A DNA stretch of 12,798 bases, taken from positions 1 to 12,798 of the forward strand of contig JBEKLQ010000118.1 of assembly GCA_050010115.1 (NCBI GenBank), read 5' to 3'. A program made the position numbers and the translations under genes. Under the pieces are notes generated by a model. The model saw only the letters and a list, made by a program, of their open reading frames with translations, was not told where the DNA came from and did not search any database. Shown piece after piece: positions 6,961 to 12,798 of this stretch (within the stretch, counting starts at the first letter, position 1; every line of letters starts with the position of its first letter). Source of the stretch: JAKACA01 sp050010115 (lineage in GTDB: Bacteria; Actinomycetota; Acidimicrobiia; Acidimicrobiales; Bog-793).

Positions 6961-7757
6961 TCACCCTTGACCATTGGATCGGACGAATAGCGTTCGCACT
7001 GCTCCGGCCACTGAGACCGAGATCATTGACGACGGTCCGACTCCAGATCCCGAAGCCTGATCGAGATCGACAGCGTCGTCGCCGACGACCACCACGCCGC
7101 CTGGCCAGAAGTACTCAAGGTGAGGGATCGGAGCACTGAACGCTTTGAATGTTGCGAGAGTCCTATTGGACACGCGAACAAGCTCGTTCTGCCGGAGGCC
7201 GTAGACCTCGCCGTTCGGCCCAGCTGCCAGCGCCGAGAAAGCGTCATGGGGTCGGAGGGGTCCGAGATCGACCCAGCTTCCATCGCCTTGCAGCTCGTAC
7301 AGCTCGTACGGGTCGGTGCAGTCGAGATACAACGAGTTGTCGCTCCAAGCGATCGAGCCCGGATCACACCCGCTCGACGGCAGTGCAGCAGACGGTGGCG
7401 CCGCCGGCGGCGGATTCGACACTGCTTGGACCTGAAGCCCGCCCTGCAGAGCGACCAGCTCGTTGCCGTTGACAAGTGCGATCCACAACACGCCGTGCGT
7501 CCCGAAGGACAACGAGACCGGACCGTTGAGCGGCTCTCCGGTTGCCAGCCGATGTGGAGGTCCCTGCTCGTTCGGCGGATAGGGAAGCGAGCCGGTCGTG
7601 CCGTTACCGGCGACGGTCTCGATCACGCCGTCCGGCAATACCTCTCGTACGCGGTTGTTGCCGAAGTCGGCGATGTAGGTGGCTCTGCTGAGAGCCACAG
7701 CCAGACCTTGGGGATCGCGCAGCTCAGCCCTGAAAGCCGGCCCGTCTCGCCCCATAT
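6961..7757 (-). pseudogene. NHL-type beta-propeller part of the frameshifted sensor gene
   Basis: This is the C-terminal portion of the gene that begins at 8986, displaced by one frame near 7749-7757. It reads RDGPAFRAELRDPQGLAVAL, then YIADFGNNRVREVLPDGVIE, then TVAGNG. That is the classic NHL-repeat pattern of six-bladed propellers, followed by further blades (GPVSLSFGTHGVLWIALVNGN; GPNGEVYGLRQNELVRV). It ends at a TGA at 6961. An internal ATG at 7768-7770 could be mistaken for a start, but the propeller clearly continues from the upstream frame (FRVIAGDGRAGYG). The domain would lie outside the cytoplasmic membrane. Confidence 0.7.
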
Positions 7758-8986
7758 CCCGCGCGTCCATCGCCGGCGATCACTCGGAAGGTGCCGTCGG
7801 GCAGGCGCTCGAGCACCTCGTTCAAGGCGTCATCAGAGAAATAGAGCTGACCCTGCGGACCGGTCGCCATTGGGCCCGGTTCTTCCGGCTCCACCGTCGC
7901 CGTTCTGCTCTGTGGTTCCGCCGCCTCGATCGAGTCGTAGATCTCGCGGTCGACCGTGCCGTCGCCGAACTGGCCGATGCTGAAGACCATCGGTTGGTGG
8001 CCGGCGAGTGTGGTTTCGAGGAGGAGGATGTCGGGCGGCGGCTCGCTGGAGACGCACACCTTCAGGGCTGTCCCTGCGGAACGGACCGTATGGCAGTCCT
8101 TGTTGAAGGTGTACCTCGATTCGGCGCCAGCGACCAAGCTGCCACGCAGATTGACGTCAACGCCGGAAGCTTGATCGAAGCGGATTGATCCAGCCGGAGA
8201 GCAAATGAGTGTGCGCTGATCCGTATTCAACACGACGGTCCCATCGCTGGGCGGGATGCTGAGCGGTGGGTAACAGGCGAGGAGATCGGACTCCGGCTGG
8301 ACCTTCCACTCCGAGGGCACGGCGAAGCTCACGCCGGAGAAGCTCAGGCGCCGCCAAGCGGGAGGGATGGCCGGTGAGCCCGACGCCAAGGCGACCGCCT
8401 CGGGCGACCACGTGAGCGTGTCGAGGACCCGCCGTCCGAGCGACCCGCCCCAAGCGATCTCGACATTCATTGCGGGCACGAAGGCGAGCGACGAGCGGGA
8501 GCTGACACGTACCGTGATTCCGTTGATGATCTGCGTCGTTCCGGACTCGGGGTTGGCTGGCGTGTTCACTGCAGCGAAGGTCGAGAGCGGAGAGGACGGT
8601 CCGAGCATGATGCCTCCGCCCAGCGTGGAGCCGAAGTCGATCTCAGTCCGGGCAGTCCACGATGACGGTACCGAGATCTGGGTGTCCGCGTAGTCGACGC
8701 GCATCCAACCCTTCGGGGTGGCGGCGAGATCGACTCGGACGGACGCTGGGCTGACGACAGGTTCATGGGTGGGCCCGCCTCGACCGGCCAAGACCACCAG
8801 CGTGCCCGCCACGCTCACCGAGAGGCAGAGCGCCACGACCAACGCCACCCGCTGGCGGCCACGGAGACGCCGGGTTCGCCGCGCGAGGTGAGCGGTGCGG
8901 AGCTCGAGCGAGTCGGCGAGGGGATCGACTACGGCTGCTGAGGCCTGCAGACGGCGGCGCACCTCGTCGGTCGGGTCCGGGATCAC
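7724..8986 (-). CDS. Membrane-anchored putative anti-sigma/sensor protein (frameshifted at C-term)
   Basis: A cytoplasmic segment of about 45 residues is followed by one transmembrane helix (about 47-68, VALVVALCLSVSVAGTLVVL). A large outer part has two similar modules, each with a tryptophan, then (S/A)VPSxW: DYADTQISVPSSW (98-110) and SFSGVSFAVPSEW (215-227). Several cysteines follow (LLACYP, LICSPAG, KDCHTV, KVCVSSE) that could form disulfides. From about 370 a first NHL-like blade begins (ATGPQGQLYFSDDALNEVL). The GTG start overlaps the sigma factor stop by 4 nt (GTGA), the usual place of an anti-sigma gene. There is no HxxxCxxC zinc anti-sigma motif, so that role is inferred from position and topology. 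The frame ends early after RAGYG; about 265 further residues follow in the next frame. Confidence 0.7.
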   Translation of the reverse strand: MIPDPTDEVRRRLQASAAVVDPLADSLELRTAHLARRTRRLRGRQRVALVVALCLSVSVAGTLVVLAGRGGPTHEPVVSPASVRVDLAATPKGWMRVDYADTQISVPSSWTARTEIDFGSTLGGGIMLGPSSPLSTFAAVNTPANPESGTTQIINGITVRVSSRSSLAFVPAMNVEIAWGGSLGRRVLDTLTWSPEAVALASGSPAIPPAWRRLSFSGVSFAVPSEWKVQPESDLLACYPPLSIPPSDGTVVLNTDQRTLICSPAGSIRFDQASGVDVNLRGSLVAGAESRYTFNKDCHTVRSAGTALKVCVSSEPPPDILLLETTLAGHQPMVFSIGQFGDGTVDREIYDSIEAAEPQSRTATVEPEEPGPMATGPQGQLYFSDDALNEVLERLPDGTFRVIAGDGRAGYGARRAGFQG

Positions 8987-9495
8987 GAACCCTGCCCCTC
9001 AGCTTGCTCAGCCACAACACCGGCGATCCCGAGATCGCGGGCGACCTGGCCACGGGCACGTGACAGCCACGACCGCACGGTGCCTTCGGGCACACCCATG
9101 TCGGTGGCTACCTCGGACACGGACAGGCCGGCGATGTCGTGGAGGACAAGGGCTCGGCGTTGGTCCATCGGAAGGACTCGGAGCGCTGCCAGGACGTCAA
9201 GGTGTTGGGCGTCCAGCCCCGGCGCGACGCGCAAGTCCGCCTCATCGTGCCGCCGCCGCACCGTCAGCCGGCGCCACCGACCGATGGCGAGGTGATGGAG
9301 CACGCGGCGCGTCCAGGCGCCCGGATCTTCGTAGGCGCGGATCTTGGGCCATTCGCGCCAGGCGCGGATCATCGTCTCTTGCACGAGATCCTGCGCCTCG
9401 CCGGCGTCCCCAGTGAGCAGATAGGCCTGGCGCATCAACGATCGCGCCCGCTCCCGGACAAAACGCTCGAACTCCTCTTCGCCCGAGTCGCCCAC
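8983..9495 (-). CDS. ECF sigma factor, SigE-like family
   Basis: This small group 4 RNA polymerase sigma factor recruits the polymerase to a specific regulon. Region 2 (about 12-77) contains LMRQAYLLTGDAGEAQDLVQ and the -10-recognition stretch up to HHLAIGRWRR. Region 4 (about 98-152) contains LPMDQRRALVLHDIAGLSVS then EVATDMGVPEGTVRSWLSRA, the helix-turn-helix that reads the -35 box. The length of 170 aa is normal. The start is GTG with a strong AGGGAGG ribosome binding site about 6 nt upstream, and the stop overlaps the start of the membrane protein gene. Such factors are usually held inactive by the next gene's product and activate their own operon. No promoter motif could be assigned in the 206-bp upstream gap. 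Confidence 0.92.
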   Translation of the reverse strand: MGDSGEEEFERFVRERARSLMRQAYLLTGDAGEAQDLVQETMIRAWREWPKIRAYEDPGAWTRRVLHHLAIGRWRRLTVRRRHDEADLRVAPGLDAQHLDVLAALRVLPMDQRRALVLHDIAGLSVSEVATDMGVPEGTVRSWLSRARGQVARDLGIAGVVAEQAEGQGS

Positions 9496-9701
9496 GCAGC
9501 CTCCCTGTCAGCGATTCTCACATCTAGGGACACGCGCAGCTCGGAGGTCGCGCTGCACACAGGACGTCGGCCGCTCAGGTTCCTGGCTCGGCGCATCGTT
9601 CGTGCCGGCGACCATCCACTTAACTTGACCGTCCCCCTCATGATCGAGACTGCTCGGACAGCTATCGACTGCGCTCGACGAGGGTGAAGAGGCCCGGCTG
9701 A

Positions 9702-10259
9702 TCAGCCAAGCCGCTGCAGAGCGGCGTTCACCTGGGCGAGATCGAACTTCGTCGCGTCGAATTCACGTCCGGCCCAGCTCGAGTAGTGCTTGTAGTCCTC
9801 ATGGGTGGGATCCGCCAGCACCTCGAGCAGCTCCTCGTAGCCACCGGTGCCGCCGACGTCCTCAGGCGGGCAGGCGTTCGCGCCGTCGATGCAGACCGCG
9901 AACTTGAGGACGGGACGGACCCTGCTCACGCGCTCGATGACCACCTCGTGATCCCAGGAGTCGCCGAAGTCATACTCATAGATGAACCGGTCACCGGGTC
10001 CGATCACGCTGGCGACGGCGAACTTCGTCTCGTCGAGCTCGTCTTCCGGATAGTCGTCGAACTGCATCCCGTAGAGCGCGCCGCTCATCCGGAACGCATG
10101 CAGGTGGCTGTTCGTCCAGCCCATCACGTCCTGGAAGATCAGGTGGAGCTTGTCGAGCCGGACCGAGCCGGGCACGAGCACCCGACGCCAGATTTCGGGC
10201 CGGTAGTCGAGGAGGGCAATGCGCATCTCGAAGACGTTGGGTTTTGCCGGCGGTGCCAC
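9702..10259 (-). CDS. Plasmid pRiA4b ORF-3-like family protein
   Basis: This is a full-length member of the pRiA4b ORF-3 family (first seen on an Agrobacterium Ri plasmid; function not established). Signatures are the N-terminal EMRIALLDYRPEIWRRVLVP, LHLIFQDVMGWTNSHLHAF (39-57), the core YEYDFGDSWDHEV (94-106) and the C-terminal NACPPEDVGGTGGY (128-141), in the expected order. There is no signal peptide or membrane segment, so it is cytoplasmic. The GTG start lacks a strong ribosome binding site; M12 is a possible later start but would cut the first strand. It follows the toxin-antitoxin pair on the same strand after 60 bp and may be cotranscribed. The family is common on plasmids and islands. 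Confidence 0.88.
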   Translation of the reverse strand: MAPPAKPNVFEMRIALLDYRPEIWRRVLVPGSVRLDKLHLIFQDVMGWTNSHLHAFRMSGALYGMQFDDYPEDELDETKFAVASVIGPGDRFIYEYDFGDSWDHEVVIERVSRVRPVLKFAVCIDGANACPPEDVGGTGGYEELLEVLADPTHEDYKHYSSWAGREFDATKFDLAQVNAALQRLG

Positions 10260-10319
10260 ACCCGCAACGCTATGCGCGAGCGCCAGGCCGAAGTTCTTTC
10301 GTGAGGGAACGAATCAGGT

Positions 10320-10673
10320 CTAACTAGCCCGTCGAATCACTGCATGGCCGTCACGCACGAGTTTGGCGATGCTGCGGTTCTCTGACAGATTCTCTCCGAC
10401 GCCGACCACGAGCTCGGCTCCGACGGCGACCGCGAGCTTCTCAAGGGTCTCGAGCGTCGGGCGGACGCCGCCGCCCTCCATGCGGGCGATCGCTGACTGG
10501 GTGGTTCCCATCCGCGCTGCGAGGTCCGCCTGAGTTAGCAGCGCCTCGGTGCGGAGGCGGTAGACAAGTTCTCTAAATGCGCTGATGCGAGCTTCGTCCT
10601 CGTAGGCGGCGCGACCCTTTTCGGTTCGAGGCCGCTCCGTCTTGATGTCGTCCCAGGTCGTTCGCTTGGCCAT
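10320..10673 (-). CDS. XRE-family HTH antitoxin
   Basis: This is the DNA-binding antitoxin of a HigBA/RelE-type pair. The Cro/C1 helix-turn-helix spans about 36-90: LLTQADLAARMGTTQSAIAR followed by MEGGGVRPTLETLEKLAVAV. An N-terminal extension of about 30 charged residues precedes it, as in related antitoxins that neutralise through the N-terminus. I start at ATG 10673, preceded by GAGGAG about 9 nt upstream; a GTG at 10682 gives three extra residues (MRH). It lies 15 bp downstream of the toxin on the same strand, in the toxin-first order usual for this group. The inverted repeat at the toxin start is the likely target for autoregulation. Confidence 0.88.
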   Translation of the reverse strand: MAKRTTWDDIKTERPRTEKGRAAYEDEARISAFRELVYRLRTEALLTQADLAARMGTTQSAIARMEGGGVRPTLETLEKLAVAVGAELVVGVGENLSENRSIAKLVRDGHAVIRRAS

Positions 10674-10688
10674 GTGTCTCACTCCTCG

Positions 10689-11033
10689 TTAGTCCGTGGT
10701 GTGCGCCTCGGCGACACACCGTTCCATCGCGTGCTTTGCGCGACGGACCTCCTGTCGCTCGCGGCGCTGTGTCTTTACGAAGACCGTGAGCAGGATGATT
10801 CGCCGGCCTGGGCCGATCCAATAGGTGATCCGCGTCGGCCGGCCCACCAGGAAGAATCGGAGCTCCCTGAGCTTGCCGTCCAGCTGTCGGCTGTGAGGCT
10901 CGTCCAGCAGAGGGCCGAACTCGGCGAGGCGGTCAATGTGGAAACGGACGCGCTCTGCATCGGCGTCCCCGAGTCCGAGGTACCAGTCCCGAACCTCAGG
11001 CTCGAGCTCGACTACTCCCCACATAGCGTTCAT
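10689..11033 (-). CDS. RelE/HigB-type toxin (Gp49-like family)
   Basis: This is the toxin of a type II pair, a ribosome-dependent mRNA interferase in characterised relatives. Family hallmarks are the N-terminal EVRDWYLGLGDADAERVRFH helix pair, the middle HSRQLDGKLRELRFFLVGRP, then TRITYWIGPGRRIILLTVFV, and the basic KTQRRERQEVRRAKHAMER at the end. The length of 114 aa is normal and the frame is intact. The start may be ATG 11033 or the ATG three codons later (MWGVVELEP); neither has a Shine-Dalgarno. A TATAGC sequence immediately upstream suggests a leaderless or very short-leader message. The gene starts 188 bp from the second tRNA-derived att remnant, mirroring the VapBC/att arrangement at 6.4-6.6 kb. 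Confidence 0.88.
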   Translation of the reverse strand: MNAMWGVVELEPEVRDWYLGLGDADAERVRFHIDRLAEFGPLLDEPHSRQLDGKLRELRFFLVGRPTRITYWIGPGRRIILLTVFVKTQRRERQEVRRAKHAMERCVAEAHTTD

Positions 11034-11038
11034 GCTAT
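11023..11038. promoter_or_regulatory. Inverted repeat over the toxin start (candidate operator)
   Basis: ATAGC (11023-11027) and GCTAT (11034-11038) are perfect 5-bp arms with a 6-bp spacer. On the coding strand the right arm forms a TATAGC -10-like box next to the toxin start codon. Binding of the XRE antitoxin here would block both promoter and initiation. A related half-site, CATAGCGTT, occurs just upstream of the pRiA4b-like gene on the same strand. Confidence 0.4.
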
Positions 11039-11221
11039 ACGCACAGGCACTGCGACTCAGTCACATCGGCAACCGGGTGGCCACCCGCGTCCCAACAATT
11101 GGCTTGCAGTTCGTTGCATCCGGTTGCATCCTCTCCGCGACAGCTCGCGCGCCACGGCCGATGAGCTGCGAAAACGCAACCGCGTGCAACTGGGCGACAC
11201 AGGAGGAGTCGCTCCGACCTG

Positions 11222-11267
11222 AGCTTTTAATCCCCAAGGTGCAGGGTTCGAGACCCTGGCGGCCCAC
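11222..11267 (+). repeat. tRNA-Lys(TTT)-like 3' half, att-site remnant 2
   Basis: From 11224 the sequence shows anticodon loop CTTTTAA, TCCCC, a variable loop one base longer than in the first copy, the T arm CAGGG-TTCGAGA-CCCTG and acceptor strand GCGGCCC, ending ACAA instead of ACCA. No 5' tRNA half precedes it. The 27-bp core at 11237-11263 is identical to 6605-6631 in the same orientation. Upstream, GTTGCATCC is repeated at 11113-11121 and 11123-11131, with inverted GCAAC copies at 11176-11180 and 11186-11190. These resemble arm-type integrase sites. Confidence 0.78.
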
Positions 11268-11488
11268 AAAAGCGCAGTTCGCTCGTTTTGGCGCCAGCCG
11301 GACGAGATGGCCAGTCTCTTGCTATTCCACGGCTTCTCCAGACACGGAGGGGACGAAAAATCCCAAGGTGTCAGGCCTTGACGTGCAGGCGGTCGGCTGC
11401 ATGAGGGCCTCAGAGTGCTGTCTCGGGTTCTATAGGCCGAGGCCAAGGTCGGGCTCTCGATCCTTACACTGCGGGATGTCGGACTCCG

Positions 11489-11508
11489 TGTCGAGCGGGT
11501 GCTCGACA
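11489..11508. repeat. Perfect 8-bp hairpin
   Basis: TGTCGAGC (11489-11496), loop GGGT, GCTCGACA (11501-11508). The stem is strong and the loop short, but no T-run follows on either strand, so it is not a classical intrinsic terminator. It stands alone in noncoding DNA. Confidence 0.45.
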
Positions 11509-11766
11509 GCCCCGGCTTGGCGTCGTCGCGCTCGCTGCCCCGCTCCGCCCCATATAGTTGCGTGTACAAGTACCAGCTCATGAAAGTGAGAGAATGGGCC
11601 GATGCCCGGAGCCAAGCTGAGCCTGGTCAAAGAACCTTGCTCGAAGCCGTGGTGTCCACGTCACAGTGACGGTCGGCGCGTCTCGGGCTGCCGACGCCGC
11701 CCATCCGCTCGCTGACCGCAAACGCGGAGCAATCCGTGTCTCCGGGCCATGAACCCGGTCGCCAGC

Positions 11767-11815
11767 CCGAGCCGGTCGTTCAAGGGCCTTGGCTCGGTCC
11801 GGCGGCGTGACCGCC
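11767..11815 (-). terminator. GC-rich hairpins downstream of the repeat-protein gene
   Basis: GGCGG (11801-11805) and CCGCC (11811-11815) enclose a 5-base loop starting 7 bp after the stop codon on -. A second stem, CCGAGCC (11767-11773) with GGCTCGG (11791-11797), follows. There is no U-tract, as is common for actinobacterial terminators, so this is a positional call. Confidence 0.4.
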
Positions 11816-11822
11816 TCTCGTG

Positions 11823-12798
11823 CTAGCCGATGACGAACCAGGCGACCTTCACGGCACTCGTCGGAGCCGCCGTCAGGTTGATGGTGAATGACCCCGAGGC
11901 CGGGATGGCGTTGGCGACGGCGATGGCCCCGGCCGCAGTCTGCAGTGTGGCGATGATCAACGAGGACGTGGTGACACCTGCCAACGTGACGGGAACGCTC
12001 TTTTTACCCGCTGCCACGGTGGCGAGGCCACTTCGCGAGAATGCGACCTTGCCGACGACCTTGAGAGCGTCACCTGAGGTGCTTTTGGCGAGGACTCCGG
12101 TGCCGGTGTCGCTCTCTCCCTCGACACCTGTCGCCCCTTTCGTGCCCTGACCTATGACGCCTGTACCCGCGGCGTTGCCAGTCGTGCCCTTGACGCCCGC
12201 TCCCGTGCCACTCGTCGTCCCGAGAATGGCGGCAAAAGTGTTGGCCGAGTTGCTGATGGTTGCCTGAACGGCGTTGCCGGTGCCACTCGTCATCGCCGAC
12301 ATGGCGGCAGCCCCACTTTTGGCATTGCTGATGGTTCCCTTTACGGCGTCGCCGGTGCCAGCCGTGGTGGCCTCCACAACCGGTTGGGTGTTGGCAGGGT
12401 TGATGAGGTTCAAAGCAAGACCGGGACCTGTGCCATAGCCCCCGTCTGAGCCGAACATGACTGCTCCACTGCCGACCGCTACGGCAGAAACGGCGTGCCC
12501 GGGGTTCGTAAGGTTTTCGATGATTGCCGTAATGGCGTTCCCGGTGCCGCTTGTCACAGCTTGAACAGCCGGAGACGCGTTCTCGACGTTATGGAGGATT
12601 CCCACGACACCTGGACCGGTTCCTGTCCCTGTCGTCGCACCGGGAGGCGAGTCGGAACCTTCGACCCCTGGGCCGTCGCCAACTGTCGTGCCGTAGACAC
12701 CTGCCGCACTGGAGGATGCGTTCGTGACCGAGCCGAGGACCCCGTTGCCAGTCCCATTGGTTGTTGCAGACAGAACCGGAGAGGCGTTGGCACTGTTG
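11823..12798 (-). CDS. Repeat-rich secreted-type protein, partial (5' end beyond window)
   Basis: The frame stays open to the window edge, giving 324 residues of C-terminus. An internal ATG at 12603-12605 is not the start, because the repeats continue upstream (NSANASPVLSATTNGTGNGV). The repeat unit is exactly 25 residues, for example TAGTGDAVKGTISNAKSGAA+AMSAM then TSGTGNAVQATISNSANTFA+AILGT. GTG anchors fall at readable residues 59, 84 and 122, 147, 172, 197. Degenerate 13-residue glycine-rich units interrupt and follow the series. The last 80 residues form a distinct domain without repeats (VGKVAFSRSGLATVAAGKKS ... VKVAWFVIG). Low charge and Gly/Thr/Ala/Asn/Ser richness suggest an extracellular beta-helix or fibre. 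I do not know the function. Confidence 0.75.
   Translation of the reverse strand, partial: NSANASPVLSATTNGTGNGVLGSVTNASSSAAGVYGTTVGDGPGVEGSDSPPGATTGTGTGPGVVGILHNVENASPAVQAVTSGTGNAITAIIENLTNPGHAVSAVAVGSGAVMFGSDGGYGTGPGLALNLINPANTQPVVEATTAGTGDAVKGTISNAKSGAAAMSAMTSGTGNAVQATISNSANTFAAILGTTSGTGAGVKGTTGNAAGTGVIGQGTKGATGVEGESDTGTGVLAKSTSGDALKVVGKVAFSRSGLATVAAGKKSVPVTLAGVTTSSLIIATLQTAAGAIAVANAIPASGSFTINLTAAPTSAVKVAWFVIG

Larger units (their letters stand above)
11268..11822. other. Noncoding stretch with hairpins
   Basis: I see no gene with a recognisable signature in these 555 bases. The only open frames are arginine- and serine-rich shadows, plus a 36-codon frame at 11601 without support. A perfect 8-bp hairpin lies at 11489-11508, and two hairpins at 11767-11815 abut the end of the repeat-protein gene. 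Confidence 0.5.

Noticed and set aside
11353..11400. AATCCCAAGGTGTCAGGCCTT resembling the tRNA remnant's AATCCCCAAGGTGCAGG
   Set aside because: The similarity covers only about 13 bases and lacks the T arm; it is probably chance.
1..12798. CRISPR array, rRNA, complete tRNA genes, integrase gene
   Set aside because: I saw no spaced direct-repeat array, no rRNA motifs, no tRNA with both halves, and no tyrosine or serine integrase motifs in any frame examined.

Overview
The window is GC-rich DNA from an actinobacterium. The base and codon composition, a mycothiol-dependent isomerase family gene, a SigE-type ECF sigma factor and frequent GTG/TTG starts all point to Actinomycetota. I cannot name the genus. 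Much of the window looks like accessory DNA: an insertion sequence, two toxin-antitoxin modules, two tRNA-derived attachment-site remnants, decayed surface-protein genes and long intergenic stretches.

Layout, left to right. (1) Positions 1-2003 are a complete ISL3-family insertion sequence. It has 25-bp imperfect terminal inverted repeats, a 415-aa transposase on +, and a convergent passenger gene on - for a 180-aa protein with an N-terminal SEC-C zinc motif. The first base of the window coincides with the IS end. (2) 2147-2980 (+) is a mycothiol-dependent maleylpyruvate isomerase/DinB-like protein. (3) 3095-5085 (-) is a broken gene for an exported protein with a beta-propeller-like N-terminal part and C-terminal He_PIG (Ig-like) repeats; several frameshifts interrupt it. 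(4) 5086-5656 is noncoding with several palindromes. (5) 5675-6408 (+) is a VapBC-type toxin-antitoxin operon. (6) 6591-6637 is the 3' half of a tRNA-Lys gene without its 5' half, an att-site signature. (7) 6961-9495 (-) is an ECF sigma factor gene coupled by a 4-nt overlap to a membrane-anchored presumed anti-sigma/sensor gene. The sensor ends in an NHL-type propeller and carries one frameshift. (8) 9702-10259 (-) encodes a pRiA4b ORF-3-like protein. (9) 10320-11033 (-) is a RelE/HigB-type toxin with an XRE antitoxin. (10) 11222-11267 is a second tRNA-Lys 3'-half remnant sharing a 27-bp identical core with the first. (11) 11268-11822 is noncoding with hairpins. (12) 11823-12798 (-) is the C-terminal part of a secreted-type repeat protein with 25-residue periodicity, cut by the window end.

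The strongest large-scale signal is the pair of direct tRNA-Lys 3'-half repeats, 4.6 kb apart. Each begins in the anticodon loop, each lies just right of a toxin-antitoxin module, and each has short tandem repeats upstream. I infer tandem or nested integrative elements that have lost, or never carried, an integrase in this window. The second strong signal is the IS carrying a SEC-C passenger gene. Frameshifts in the two long exported-protein genes may be real decay or homopolymer sequencing errors; the sequence alone does not decide.
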